A stretch of DNA of 64,000 nt from Symbiodinium natans (lineage: Eukaryota; Sar; Dinophyceae; Suessiales; Symbiodiniaceae): assembly GCA_905221605.1 (NCBI GenBank), contig CAJNDS010002546.1:696684-760683 (forward strand), in the 5' to 3' direction. The position numbers were made by a program, and so were the translations under genes. The stretch's first letter is position 1; each line of letters starts with the position of its first letter. Below the pieces are notes generated by a model. It searched no databases and had not been told where the DNA came from. It saw only the letters and a program-made list of their open reading frames with translations. Below are positions 12,421-24,130 of this stretch, piece after piece.

Positions 12421-15400
12421 CTATGTGCTCGTTTTCTGCCTGAGGGACTTGTGGGAGTGCCGGGATGAAGCGAAGGCGGCGCAGCTGCCCCCACCAGGAC
12501 CAATCCTTATCATGTGCGGACTCTTGCGGGTGCTTGCTCCTTCAACCGTGGTGTTTCGAAAGGGATTCCATCCCCGAGACCAAACTCAAAATGGACTGTG
12601 GGTGCTGAGTATTCGGAGCAATGATCCTTCAAATCATCGACCAGGCTGAATTCCGAGACGCACGCCCGGGAGAACTACTGTGTTGCTCCGCACTCTGAGA
12701 TCCCCAGGACCCAGGACCAGGAATAACTAGGCTCACGCATGAAGTCGAAACGTCCTTTCTTGGTAGAACCTTTTGCAGGGAGAAAGGAACCCAGATCAAG
12801 CGCCCCTTCAAGACTCTTTAAATTAGCCGAAACAGATGATAGACTACTGGCAGGAGCCAAAATGTCTAGGCTTGCTGTCACGGAAAGCAGTACCCCAAAT
12901 AAAACTCTAGTCAGAACTGACCGAAGTTCTGAGCCTCAGAGGGTCTGTAAAAGCATGATGAGCGTGATGAGGGCTACGGGGTTAGGTGCATCGCGGCGTC
13001 AGAACGATGTCCGCTCCTTGCCCACTGTGCTGCACTTTGGCGCCACACCAGCGGGCGAGACCCACCAAGGGGCCCATCTCCGTCTTTCCTTTCCAGGGCG
13101 AGAGTGCTGTCATGGGACTACTCAATATCAGCAGGGTTGGAGGAGGGGTAAGAATTTGGCGGGGGGAAGGATTTAGTTACTGCGTACTATGTACTGCGAC
13201 GATGAGGGTAGGATGTCGGCTAAATGCTTGGTTGAGGTTTTAAGAGTGTCCCCGAACAAGCGACCAAACCCAAAAGACACAACATCATGGGTCCAAGGTC
13301 GAGTCTCTGTGTGCCTGCAAGGTGTAGCAGAAAAGCCAACTCTTTCTTCGGAGCGCATCACTCAATGCAAAACAGACTCGCCGATGCACTGAGCTGCTAC
13401 GCCAAGCAAAGCAGACCCTCACGAAGAACCCCGACTCTGCCCCTTCACGGCCATACTCCCCGAAAAGGTTTCCATGAAGCTATCTCCAAGACATCACGCA
13501 ACTTCCCGGCGCCCGTAGCCAAGTCTCTCAGGAAGCACTCGCCGATCCATGTCCCAAAGCATCAAAACGACAGCCCAAGCAACAACTTCATCTCGATTCA
13601 GAGACGATCTTGTGTTTAGACCTTTAAATTGAGTTTAGGGGCACCGGAATCCGTAAAAGAACCCTAAGACTTCCTAAACACCAAGTGACACTTTGGTCTT
13701 AGACGAGCTTCCCATTATCAGGGCCACTCGCAAGCCCTTGAAGAGCATGCGGCGGTTGACGTAGCCCCGTCGGCCGTCTAGACGTACTTCTTTCTTCATC
13801 TCATCCCCTGCCAGACATATAGGGTCTGTATAGCTTTGGGATAATGGGGGGGTGACACGGCATGCCCATGACCCACCGCAAAATGAAGGAACAGGTGCAA
13901 TGGGACTGAAGACGATGTAGGGAAGCCATACCCGAAAAGAACACCCGCAGCTGCAAGCTCGCAGCATGCCAACCAGGTCTACATCAACCTGAAGTGTGCC
14001 TCGTCAGCCCCTGATCCCAATGCAGCAGAACCTAGATGCCCAACCTGGCAGCACTCCGGAACTCCCAAATTCGCCAGCAACCATTCATGAACAACCATCC
14101 AAAGCTCCGTTTTCAGAGACTCTGGAGTCCTAAACCACATCTTCGCCGGGACGCGCTCCAGGTCGGAGAAGGGCAGCGATGCGAATTCAGCTTCCGCCCT
14201 TCGGACCCAGAGCTCCTGTTTTGGGCGAGGTAGCCCAGTAACCATATTATCATAAGGCTGGTTACTTGAAAAAGAGAACCTTGAACCAACAAAAGGGAAA
14301 AGGGTACCGAGGGTACACTGGGTTACCAAGGGAACCCAGCTCTATCACCCAAACATTCACCCAGGCCACCCGAAGGCCTAGCTTCATGGGACAGCGGTAC
14401 GTTAACGGTGGACCGGCCGGGGTTCAAAGAACTCCCAGCACAAGTGGACCACATAATCATGCGGGTTCCCTCTTGAGCCGAACTTCAATCCGGATCTCGC
14501 TGATTTGGGGAGCTTCGAACAACAGCTCGGCCAATTTCATCGTTTCTGTTTAGGGACTTCGGACGCTTGGGATGGAGTGCTATCGAAACATCAAGCGCCG
14601 CCCTTAAAGAGAAGAGACCGAAAGCCCCAAGCCTGTGCCACCCCGGCTTCAGTCTAGCCTCAGGACAACTCCGAAAGTCACTACAAATCCAATTTACAGC
14701 CGCCCGATGTAATCTCGCGCCAAGGCTCTGTGCTTTCCAAGATTTCCACGAGGCATCCTAATGTGGCTCCAGAGAAAACTCACGAAACACCGGTTGCAAG
14801 GGTGTCACTGAGCGCTTTTTTGATGGCAACAATTGGTGACGTCTCAAAGCCTTCAGCATCCCTTTGGGTATTGTAAGGTCGCACGCTGATGCCCAGGGAA
14901 GCTGAAACCTACTGTCATGCAGTTTCATGCAAGGCACTTGTCGTCGTGGCACTCCGGACTAGCTCCTGGTCTAGTGCTTTTCGTGCAGCGAGAGGCAAGC
15001 ATTCTGACAGGCTTAGGCCAGGAAGGGCACTCGTCGACCGCTCGAGAACCATCATTAATACTTATCCGATATTCGAACCATTTGCTCGACAAATCGCCCG
15101 CCCCGATAGCGTCCTGGTCTGGAAGGAGGTCGGCGATCTGCTGCCATGCCTGATTGCTAGTCGCATTGTTCTGCGTGTGGCTCACGGACTTCGACAGGCG
15201 CAGACAGACAAGCCCCTGCTCCCAAAACAAAATCAACCCCAATAATATTTCACCCCCACCCTACCCCCTGCCAACCTGCCCCCCACCCCACCCCTCCACC
15301 CCCCAACATCCACCCATCAGACCCCCTCCCCCCGCAACCCCTCCAAATCGAGATAGGGGAGGTCAAGCTTAATTAGCGGTGAGGGTACCGCTTTCAAAAC

Positions 15401-16530
15401 CCGTTCACAACCAACGCTTTGGCCCAGATGGGCTGCGCAGATTACGCCGCTTTTAGGGGCGGGGGAGCTGGTTGGCTTCAGAACATCTTGTCGGCTTTTC
15501 ACACAACATGCTGAGTGAGGACGCTTCCATCTGAGAGAGCTCACTGAACGCGTTGACCCCTCGCTGCAAAATTCTGCCTCGGCCGGCAGCAGCGACCAAC
15601 TGATCGATGGGCGTCCCCGATCCTCTCGCTGGCAGACGAACACGCACATCTACAAATCCAACAAAACAAACCTGGTGTGCGGTGTACACTTTGCCAACAC
15701 TCCCGAAAAAGTGTAGCCCTAGACCAATCAGTGCCACAAATTCCTTCTGCCCGAGCTCTCAGGGATATTGTGGAGTGTGGCTTGAACGATAATCTGTAAG
15801 AGTATATGGGATAGCAGGGATAGCAAGGACTTAGAATGACCCGGTCGTTCCTGGGCTTGGGTTGTCTCCGGGCCGTCTGTGAACTCGCCTTGGCTGGCAA
15901 GCCAGTGGCATGCACCACTACGTGCACGCACACACGCGAACACGCTCGGACACACGCAAAAGCTGTGCCGGAAAGGAGCGCCGGCGCCGCCGCCGGGGGG
16001 GTGGGGCATCGGCCGGGGGACCCAAATCGGTCCTTGGATTCCGGAGCTAACAGCTCGCAGCCTTGCCAGCGTTGCATGGCTTCTTTGTTGCCGCCGGTTT
16101 CGGGCTTTAAGGGTTCAGAGTCTCTGCGGCCCAGGTGGCGGACTCAGAAGCGGCGTGTTGCCACCTCCCTGGGCCTCTTCGGATTCCCGTGGGGGCACGA
16201 GGTCGTCCATGGCAGTGGCATGCACTCTGAAACTGGCCCAGAAGCTGCCATAGTTGCTTTGCTGACTTCTGCCATTCTCCTGCCTTGAGGTTTATTGAGG
16301 TTTGATGTTTGAGCTCCTGGGAGCTGTTAGACCTCTAGCGCTTCGAGCCAACATGGAGTCGAGGAAGAGAGTCTGCGTGCAACATGGGCATGCCGTCATG
16401 CGACGTCTCAGATGCAAAGTAATGCAAACGAGCAGCAGCCACACGTTACCTCAGCGCTCGGATGCGTGGAGAAGTAGCGCTAGCGAGTTAAACGGGTCCT
16501 TTCCCCCTCCCACCCCCCCCCCCCGGAAAA
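12421..16530. other. Gene-poor stretch with weak exon-like frames
   Basis: Mildly exon-like frames: plus 12739-12940 and minus 15150-14925 (containing QAWQQIADLLPDQDAIGAGD). None has a recognised domain. C-rich simple sequence fills 15250-15335, and a run of 14 C sits at about 16511-16524. A plus-strand GFFVAAGFG peptide near 16080 is coincidental. A diverged inverted or duplicated organisation was not evident. Confidence 0.35.
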
Positions 16531-16559
16531 AAACCCGCGTTGACAGGCGAAGGGCCGCT

Positions 16560-16840
16560 CCAGTCTTCCCAAAGACCAGGCGAAGTTGTTGTTGCTGCAG
16601 CCGAAGCCTTTCCACAGGGGAAGGCGACCTTCCTTAAGGAGAGACTCCATAGGACTGAGATCTTCATGTTGACAGAAGCTGAACTCCTATCAGCACGCAG
16701 GCTGCAACAGGAGATCGCTGGACTGCAACCCTCTTTTGGACATGCCCCCTGCCTCAGGCGGCCAGAAGCTGAGAAGACTCTCCGACTTCTGTCGCACATG
16801 GGCGGCCAGCGTTGCTGGAAGCCTGCTTCGAGGGTCTATG
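16560..16840 (+). CDS. Exon-like frame, unknown protein
   Basis: A plus-strand open frame reads through helix-forming charged sequence (KERLHRTEIFMLTEAELL, then ARRLQQEIAGLQPSFG, then EAEKTLRLLSHMGG). Its amphipathic composition is unlike the surrounding proline/serine-rich chance frames. No start, splice sites or family could be fixed; it may be one exon of a gene otherwise not visible, or chance. Confidence 0.25.
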
Positions 16841-17117
16841 GTGGGTTTCGGATTTAGGGTCTCGTAGGGGTTGAGAGTCGAGATGTCCAAGCCAGCCAGG
16901 GCGGGCGTGTTGCTCGGTTGAACCAGTGTTGGCCATGAGGGGCCCCTGGGGCAGACTCAGAGTACACTCCAGGGTCCTTCTTCTGCCAACGGTTATAGCG
17001 TCCCACAACCTTTCGCCCGTACACACCCGCCGTAGACAGCCGCGACGCGATTAATTGGGAAAAATGGAATTGCTGTTCCCATCTTCAGCGCCCCCTAACT
17101 ATATCAGCCCGAAAAAG

Positions 17118-20100
17118 TTAAAGGTCAAGACTAATTACACTGCGCCCGCCTCCGGCGAAAGAGATGCGAAACCAGCTCGCCTGTGCGTGGTGCCGCGCCT
17201 CCGCAAACATTTCTGTCTGGATGCGGGGGGACAGCCCTGAACCTGCAACCTCAAACCTCGAAGCTTTTTTTAATGTTCGGCTACACGTGTGCAACAGGCC
17301 CAACAGCCTTATGTACTCCATCTGCCCATGCCCAAGACTCCCAAATCCCTTTTTAAAATTTAAGCCCAAGACGAGGCCTGCGAGAGCTGAATGGCTTGAA
17401 GGCTTCTGAAAGCAGCAGATGAAGAAGCCTTCGACCTCCAGTCTGAGAGGCCAGATGTCATCTCTTCTTATCTCTCCTTCCTGTGTCTGTTATCCTGCAT
17501 CAATTCTTGGGAATGGGAAGCTACGAAAGCTAGGGGCACGCGGCAACATAAGCCGAAACTGGCGCCTTTGTCCAGTCTTTCGTTGCTCATTGCTGCCGGG
17601 CTGCATCGAAACTGTGTGGGAGCAGTCGTACGGCTCCTGAACTTCAAACTTCAGCATAGCAATTTTATTGAACATGCCTTAATCATCCAGAGTTTCAAGA
17701 TGTTTCAGGCCTGAGGCTCCCGAAGATGAAATCTTTTCGGACGGCAGGCTGGAGGTTGCACGCCCAGAAACTCCCTTAAACCCAAAGCTCGCAGGTAGGA
17801 AGCCTTCTCAAAATCATACGATCCCAGAGCGGGCCACGCCTAGGCCTGCTGCTGCAGGGTCCAGGACGCGAAAGTGCGTGGCCACCCCAGGAGCTAGCTC
17901 CAGAAGGGTCTCAATGTCCACCGGCTGCGCGGCCTCAAGTTTGCTTCCCGCTGGGCACCGACACCACCCCCCCTGCTGGAACATGGTTTCCGAAATTAGG
18001 GGTACCTTGGGTTGTAGACTTATCGAGCAGCAGCGACCAGCATGCCAGCAGGAACCAACAAAAGAATGTGCAAGATAATACGAACCATAAGAAATAACCA
18101 TTCAACAGTGGCACGGTATGTAGTCAAAAAGGAGTTCGGACTTCGACGATCAACAGGGAAATCTATGGGTTGAGATTCTGTTCAGAAAGCAAAGAAGAGT
18201 TTGAGTTGAGGACTAGTGTATCCCCGACATGATTCAAGTCCTCAGTCGCGCAAACCACAGAGAACAGGCGAACAGGCCCACTCCCGAACCAGTTAAGCAG
18301 AATCAGAATCTGCAGCCACAGTGCGTAGCTGACGTCAGCCAGAAACTGCAAGCACAGTTTCTCATTTTCAGCAGGTGCGAATGTGCACGTCGAGTACACC
18401 TGGATCGGAGCGGCTCTTGGATGGGAAGCATGATATATGGCTAAGGCAAACATGTGGAGAACAAATCTTTGCGTGGTGTACAAAAATCCAATTTCTAGTC
18501 TGCGTACCGCGCTCTGCCAAATCATGTTCTTACGACCTCCACAAAAAAAGGTTAGCCATGTCGTGAATGGCGTGTATGGAGGTCAACCTGTTCTTGGCGT
18601 GAGGATCTCTCAGACAAGGAGCCAAGCAGCCGCCCGGCTTCAATGCCCGCCAGCCGCTGTGGAGCAGAGCTCTTTGAATCTCTGTGAGTGCCATGCTCCT
18701 GAGCTGCAGCTTCAGAACCCGGAAAAATGAAGCCCGATTGGGGCGAGTCGGCTGAAGACAGCTGGCGAGCCAATAGGCAGACCTCAAGGCGCCTGATTCC
18801 CTCAGATTGCGCTGGGCCGCGGAGCCTTGGGGAGCTTCAGATGTGAGAACACCTCCCTGTACAAGCAAATATACTGTATCACATATTATCTATACCATAC
18901 CGGTGATGCCTCGGGTAGACTATGCTGGCGCAGGGAGGCCTGCAGCACCCTGAAGGATTCCAAACGACAGCTTCCTCTTCAACAAGACTCTCCACCTTCG
19001 ATTAGAGTTTCGGGTTTTCGACTCTCGCACTCGCACATGGCCGGCAAGGCATCGGTTGGTATGTCCGTCTCAAGGTGATACTGCCCACAGAGCTTCTGCA
19101 GACTACACTCACTGCTATTCAACATAGTCGGTTTAGGGTTTAGGGTTTTTTTAGGGTACTACAATCAACTTCGAAACTGTCAGCTCAACTGTGTCCAGTC
19201 TCTCACCACTGTCACATCGAAGCAGGCGGAGGATCTCTTTGCGGACCGTTCCTGCGGCGAAGCTTCCCAGTACAGGGGCTTCGACCCTCGTGGAGTTGCC
19301 GCTGCAGCGTCTCGCAGCATGTAGGGTTTAGGGTTGGTTTGGGATGGTTTAGGGTTTGCCTACCATGCAGCCACCAGACGTGCTGGCTGGCTGCCCGAGT
19401 TTGGTGGTCTTCTGCATATTTTGGTTAGGTACCCCGGGCGTCTAGCCCTGCCCGGCAACTTGTAAGTTTTGCGGTTTTGGTAGAACCGCTCCTTAGATAT
19501 AAGTTACTTGTGGTTGCTTGTTTGTTGGATATAGTAGGGTTGGACTTAGGTTGGACTTAAGTTGTTCCTTTGATTCCTGCTTCTTTCACAGTTGATTTTC
19601 TAGTCGCTCATTAAAGGTCACGATGTTCGAGCCCACAGTCCGTTTTCACCTTTTGTTGCTCGTGCCACCTGCTGTTACAATGGCTGCTGCTCCAAGCCTC
19701 TCTGCGAGCCTTGCAGGATTTCATCAACATATTCTGCAAGACGTGCCGCAGCATCGCACGGGTACCCTGGCCGACCCGCCAGCAGCGATGCTCGTGGTCC
19801 ATCATGACAAGCGGACAATCGGGATTAAAGCGTTCGTTTCGGTCAACTAGGTCACTTATGAGTAACATATATGTGCATGAGTCAAAAGGCCGTCCTGGTA
19901 CCTACACTACCCAGCATATCGCATCGATTCTCAGAGCAACGCTTTTCTCGGAGAAGATGTTGGCAAAGCTAGTAAAAGCTATAGTTGGGCACTGCTGCAA
20001 TTCACGCCCGAGGTAACCATTCACAAAGCCTTCAGACACGTTGCTTTCTGTGGGATAACATGGCAACCAATGATCTATGACTCGGTGCCTTCACAAGAGC

Positions 20101-20120
20101 AGGGCGCATCAACCAGCACC
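17118..20120 (-). CDS. RNA cytosine-5 methyltransferase, RsmB/NOP2/NSUN family (copy 1, 3' exons)
   Basis: Minus-strand exons carry family motifs in the correct order. Exon near 20120-20079 has VLVDAPCSCEG (motif IV with the release cysteine in PC). Exon 18698-18623 has EIQRALLHSGWRALKPGGCL. Exon starting 18399 has VYSTCTFAPAENE (motif VI; the TC cysteine is the nucleophile in this family). A terminal exon near 17460-17370 has VEGFFICCFQK, the conserved glycine-phenylalanine-phenylalanine end of the RsmF-type core. That frame stays open to a stop at 17118. The intron 18622-18400 (223 bases, GC donor, AG|G acceptor) splits GGCL from VYSTC and splices in frame. The enzyme would transfer methyl from SAM to C5 of cytosine in rRNA or tRNA. 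A frame ending at 17814 (LEAAQPVDIETLLELAPGVA) may be another exon. The motif I exon seems to be at 30.7 kb. Coding completeness and substrate are unknown. Confidence 0.7.
18400..18622 (-). other. GC-AG intron interrupting motif VI
   Basis: On the minus strand the intron starts GCTCC after codon TTG and ends CCAG before GTG TAC TCG ACG. Removing it joins LKPGGCL to VYSTCTF in frame, as expected for the family. The paralogue at 48.5 kb has no intron at this point. The 76-base exon before it begins after CTCAG|G, the same junction context as in the paralogue. Confidence 0.7.
19128..19362. repeat. Telomere-like TTTAGGG patches
   Basis: TTTAGGGTTTAGGG with a following T-run lies at 19132-19157, and AGGGTTTAGGG plus related GGTTTAGGGTTT units at 19322-19358. 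They sit between the motif IV and LKPGG exons of methyltransferase copy 1, so are presumably intronic. Confidence 0.75.
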
Positions 20121-20835
20121 TTACAGCAGGATGCAAGTGGGATTGACGGCAACGACCAGCATCTTTATACATGCTCTGATTACAAGGAGCACCCATGAAT
20201 CTTTCTGTGCTATGGGGTCTGCCTGCTAAGAAGCATATGATTCTATTCTTCTTTGCCAATCTTAAAAAAGAAAGGCCGAGCTGCCCCTTCGAAGGCTTCG
20301 GGAAAGACTTGCCCCACTTCCCGGCCATCTGCGCAGCTGACCAAAAACTGGCTCGAGCCGCTTTTCCTCAGTGAGATTTGTGCATGCTCTGAGGTGGTCC
20401 AGTGTTTCCTGCGGCTGCATCAGGAGGTCATACCTTTATGAAGGAGGCCGGCTTTTCAAATCGCCTCTGCCCTGCCAGCAAGAAAGGCCTCCTCCGCTAG
20501 ACTGCAGCCAGGCGTCAGGAGGTTCCTATGAAGAATCTCCTGGGGGCCGCACCAGCAGGTAACTACTCTGCAAATCTGGACGATCTCAGGCGTGATCACT
20601 GGGAACAAAAATAATCGTAAAAACCGGAAGACCACAAATCCACAAGCCGCTCGCCACAATATGGCATCATTGAGCTGCATCAAAGTGGAAGAAAGCCCAA
20701 GCGTTTGAGACTGCAGGGCGCTCGATCTGACTCCATCTGGCAGCATGTCTTGGGCCGGCTAAGGATGATGTGGATTGTTCCCCCACAATGGCGTCCCTCT
20801 CCCCTCCCCCACATATAAACCTTAACCCGGCGGGT

Positions 20836-20893
20836 CTTTTTTTGTTTTTTCAAGGTGTGGCTCGGACGCTTTTGTCTTAAAAGGTGTGGCTCA
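20836..20893 (+). repeat. Left flank of the 8.6-kb block: paired AAGGTGTGGCTC motif
   Basis: The order is a T-rich run, then AAGGTGTGGCTCGG, then CTTTTGTCTTAAAAGGTGTGGCTC. The same composite occurs in inverted orientation at 29438-29492, including the T/A-run, the first and second GTGTGGCTC copies and the CTTTT spacer. I read the two as inverted flanks of one block. Confidence 0.65.
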
Positions 20894-20904
20894 GCTTGGC
20901 TTCG

Positions 20905-21202
20905 CAAATATTGTAAATAGCAGCATCTCTGCGTTTAGAGAGGCTGCAAATACTGTAAATAGCAGCATTTCTGCGTTGTCAGAGGCTGCAAATTATGCAC
21001 CAATACTATAAATAGCAGCATTTCTGCGTTGTCAGAGGCTTCAAATACTGTAAATAGCAGCATTTCTGCGTTGTCAGAAGCTTCCAAGACTGTAAATAGC
21101 AGCATTTCTGTGGTTGTCAGCGGCTTCCAATACTGTCAATAGCAGCATTTCTACGTAGTCAGAGGCTTCAAATACTGTAAATAGCAGAATTTCTGCGTTG
21201 CG
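20905..21202 (+). repeat. 43-bp tandem array, 7 copies
   Basis: The unit is about AAATACTGTAAATAGCAGCA followed by TTTCTGCGTTGTCAGAGGCTTC. The GTAAATAGCAG core recurs at about 20912, 20955, 21009, 21051, 21092, 21135 and 21178. One unit carries a 10-base insertion (ATTATGCACC region). It lies just inside the left inverted flank. Confidence 0.9.
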
Positions 21203-21240
21203 TTTGGGTTTCAAAGAGACTCACTATGCTGGGGTAAATT

Positions 21241-21567
21241 CAGTGCTTGCATGTAAGTTTCAAGATTCATATGCTTTGAAGCAAGCTTGCACGGCTTAAA
21301 AAGCGGGGGGGTTGGGGGGGGCGCAGCCCCCCCCCATTTGCAAACAATGCAATGCTTGCATGTAGGTTTCAAGATTCATATGCTTTGAAGCAAGCTTGCA
21401 CAGCTTAAAAAAGCGGGGGGGTTGGGGGGGGCGCAGCCCCCCCCCCATTGGTAAACTCAATGCTTGCATGATGGGTTTCAAGATTCATATGCTTTGAAGC
21501 AAGCTTGCACGGCTTAAAAAACGCGGGGGGATTGGGGGGGGCGCAGCCCCCCCCATTTGCAAACAAG
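21241..21567 (+). repeat. About 108-bp G/C-hairpin tandem array, 3 copies
   Basis: Units start at 21241, 21350 and 21458. Each runs CAATGCTTGCATG, GGTTTCAAGATTCATATGC, TTTGAAGCAAGCTTGCACGG, TTAAAAAGCG, then a long G run, GCGCAGC, and a long C run. The G run and C run flank a short GCGCAG core and can fold into a GC hairpin. This is the same family as 27738-29112, in the same orientation. Confidence 0.9.
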
Positions 21568-22090
21568 GCTCGTCGTCACTCACAACGGCTCCATTCTTTG
21601 CACATGTGAGACGCAAAGCCCACAGAGATGCAGCTGCGCTTTCTTCCCACATACAACGCAAAACGCAACCCCCTCGGCCTCGGGTACTGTAAGCGGAGGC
21701 AAAGGCCTCCTTGAAGGGAATGGCTTCCGCGAGTGAGAGCACTCGGTTCAAGCCCAAATGCTCGGTAAGTCCATCCCAAAACGCGACAGTCTTCTTATGG
21801 GCCGATGCCGGTGCAACCAAAACACTCGGTCGAAATTTGCGCTGCGGCGCAAAAGCTTCCGGCACTGCCTGTCCCAACACGTTGCAGTCGAGGTACTGCG
21901 CCTGGGAGAAAGGCTCAATGGACACGAACCCCTCTATCGCACCCCAGGTGTTGCGAGCTTCAATCAGCTCGGACTCCGTCGACACTCGTTGCCTTAGAGC
22001 CGCCTCAACTACAAACGGCAAAGAACACATCAGGACGATGAGCGCGCCTTGGTGTGCTCCGACCAACAACCTCGGCTTTCTCCGGCACAC
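21568..22090 (-). CDS. Unknown protein, exon-like frame of about 170 residues
   Basis: The open frame starts at an ATG ending at 22090 and contains ELIEARNTWGAIEGFVSIEP, PEAFAPQRKFRPSVLVAPAS and FWDGLTEHLGLNRVLSLAEA, a composition typical of real protein rather than repeat translation. The nominal stop at 21485 lies inside the 108-bp repeat array, so the last residues come from repeat sequence. A strong donor GTGAGTGACG near 21583 suggests the exon really ends there. On the minus strand a TATATAAG sequence precedes the ATG by about 30 bases; whether it means anything is unknown, since dinoflagellates are thought to lack conventional TATA promoters. I do not recognise the family. Confidence 0.4.
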
Positions 22091-22126
22091 CTCACGTGTT
22101 TCCCCCCTCCCTTATATACTGTCAAA

Positions 22127-22438
22127 GGCGTGTCGGCGTATCGGCGTATCGGTGTATCTGTGCATATGTCGGTGTATCGGTGTATCGGTTTATCGGTGTA
22201 TCGGCGTATCGGTGTATCGGTGTACCAGTGTATCGGAGTATCGGTGTACCGGTGTACCAGTGGGTCGGTGTATCGGTGTATCGGTGTACCGGTGTATTGG
22301 AACGGTGGGTCGGTGTATCGGTGTATCGGTGTATAGGAGCTGCATCGGTCTATCGGTGTATCGGTGTATCGGAGCGGTGGGTCGGTGTATCAGTGTGGCG
22401 GCGTATCGGTGTATCGGTGCATCGGAGCCGTGTATCGG
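22127..22438 (+). repeat. 8-bp minisatellite (CGGTGTAT)n with variants
   Basis: About 38 imperfect units, mostly CGGTGTAT, with CGGCGTAT, CGGTGTAC, CGGAGTAT, GTGGGT and AGGAGC interruptions. Since 8 is not a multiple of 3, each frame repeats after 24 bases, and all plus frames read as variants of the octapeptide VYRCIGVS. The long plus-strand frame 21711-22676 that crosses it is therefore not taken as a gene. Confidence 0.95.
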
Positions 22439-22439
22439 G

Positions 22440-23750
22440 GGGCCCAACAAAAACAACAGACATCACCAAAACCTAGAAGGATTCATATATGGATCTATGA
22501 TCCATCAGGAACGATTCCAGATGAGCATTTCCGTGGCAACGTGGGTGCCTCAGGCGCTCGAGCAACTGCGTCGCGCGGCGCATATGCCTGAACCAGAGTT
22601 CTCTCCCTGCACATTTGACGGCCACATCGACGCTTATCGACACTTGTCAACAGCCAAGCTCCCTGCCATAGGCTGAAGCGGCTCGAGTGCCCTCCGCAAC
22701 ACAAAATGAGTTTGCGGCTGCATGGCAGGCACAGGATCTAAGCAAGCCTGATTGCAACTCGATGCAACTTGGCAATCAATTATCACTTCACAAGGAACAA
22801 CTCCGAATAGCAACTCCCAAGCGGACAAAGTTTTTGTCAGGCACCGGCCTGTCTTCCACAGGGACGGTCAATGCCTCCCGCACATGGACAGTCTGGGTCC
22901 AATGGAGTCAACAGTCGATGGATCGATCCACTAGCAGCAACAAAACGCGCGCCGCCGCAGGCAGGGCTGCAGAGGACCTTCAGCATAGTGTCTCTCATAC
23001 TTCAAGCAAACAAGACTTGCGCGACATGGAGATTACGATGACTTGAAAGCCTTCGTAAGGCCTTCGCCGCTCTTCCTCGCATTGCATACAGCATTGACAG
23101 CTGCTATTGGCCTGGATGGCTTGGGGTATTGGAAATCACGTTCCACAGCTTCTATCAAGACATCCTCATCAGCACACATTTGTAAATGTTTAATGCTTGA
23201 CGGTGAGGGCTGGGAATGACAAAGACCAGGAGTACTCATGTGTGAAAGTGACTAAGTGCGCCGGGTACCGGTAATAGTGACCTTGCCGGGGGAACATCAG
23301 GGGACTGCATGTCATCTAGAGCTCCGAGGCTCGCCGAGCTCCCCACAAGTGTTTGGGCAGCTCCTGGCAGCGCTTCAGAGCTGTTAGTGACTGTTATAGT
23401 GTTTCAGCATTGTCTCTGCAGGGCCCCGACTTCGGGCGCATTGGCAACATGCGCTCAGCAGATTGCAAACTCCTGACAACCAAGTCTCTTCAGAGTCAGG
23501 TTACACAAAAACAGAACTAGGTAAGAAGCACCTCGAACGGCTGCCATTAACATGGCAGGCCAGACAGAACTAAAGGCCGTTTAGGCCTCAAGGGAGACAG
23601 CCACAACTGGCCACAACTCCTTGATGCTGGTGCACTGCCCGGCTCTCAGAGCAAAAGAGGACGCAACGCATGGCAGCACATGCAGCACGATGCACGTCGA
23701 AACTCACCTAGTGGCTGTGATCATCTCAGAAAATCGTTCGGCACGTGGGA
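22440..23750. other. No gene seen
   Basis: Mixed open frames on both strands without recognised motifs. A plus frame at 22687-23046 is Ser/Thr/Gln-rich and lacks supporting signals. Confidence 0.35.
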
Positions 23751-24130
23751 GGGCATTTGGCGGCACTTAGTTGTAATAGCCCTTTTCCTTCTCGCCTGGC
23801 TTCTCCATGAACTGCTTTGGTAAAACTGCTGGCCTCCGAGGTCTCGAATCGGAAAGATGAAAGTCTTCTTCAGATCTCCAGCATCTCCCGTGCCATTTTT
23901 CGCCGGCCAACTTTCTCGCAAGAACTGATGCCAGCACTGAAACTTACAAGGTTAAGTGAAGCCAAGGAGACAATCGGCATTGCAGGGAATACCGCGATGT
24001 CCTCTATGCCATAGATCACCCTTCTCGCTGAAGCTGCTCTCGTGTGGCTGAATCTGCTCCCAGGGCCCACATTTGTCGCAGGTCCTGATGGCCCCACAAC
24101 CCACTGCATTCTTCACCTGCGCTTTGCAGC
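23750..24130 (-). pseudogene. PPR protein fragment
   Basis: A minus-strand frame around 23960-23870 contains LVSFSAGISSCEKVGRRKM, which matches the second half of a pentatricopeptide repeat helix pair (the ACEKG-like signature common in dinoflagellate PPR proteins). Nearby frames (near 23870-23725, containing KKTFIFPIRDLGGQQF) may continue it out of phase. PPR proteins bind organelle RNA. Only about one repeat is recognisable, so this is a remnant or a single exon. Confidence 0.45.

Noticed and set aside
16070-16100. GFFVAAGFG peptide on plus, like the RsmF core end
   Set aside because: Wrong strand for copy 1, no other family motifs near; the true terminal exon is at 17.4 kb on minus.
19611-19868. 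Minus frame with HEHRCWRVGQGTRAMLRHVL as a possible SAM motif II exon of copy 1
   Set aside because: It lies after motif IV in the reading direction, which is the wrong order for this family; no splice support.
21711-22676. 321-residue plus-strand frame with VYRCIGVS repeats
   Set aside because: It is the translation of the 8-bp minisatellite plus antisense of the 21.6-22.1 kb exon; all three plus frames are equally open.
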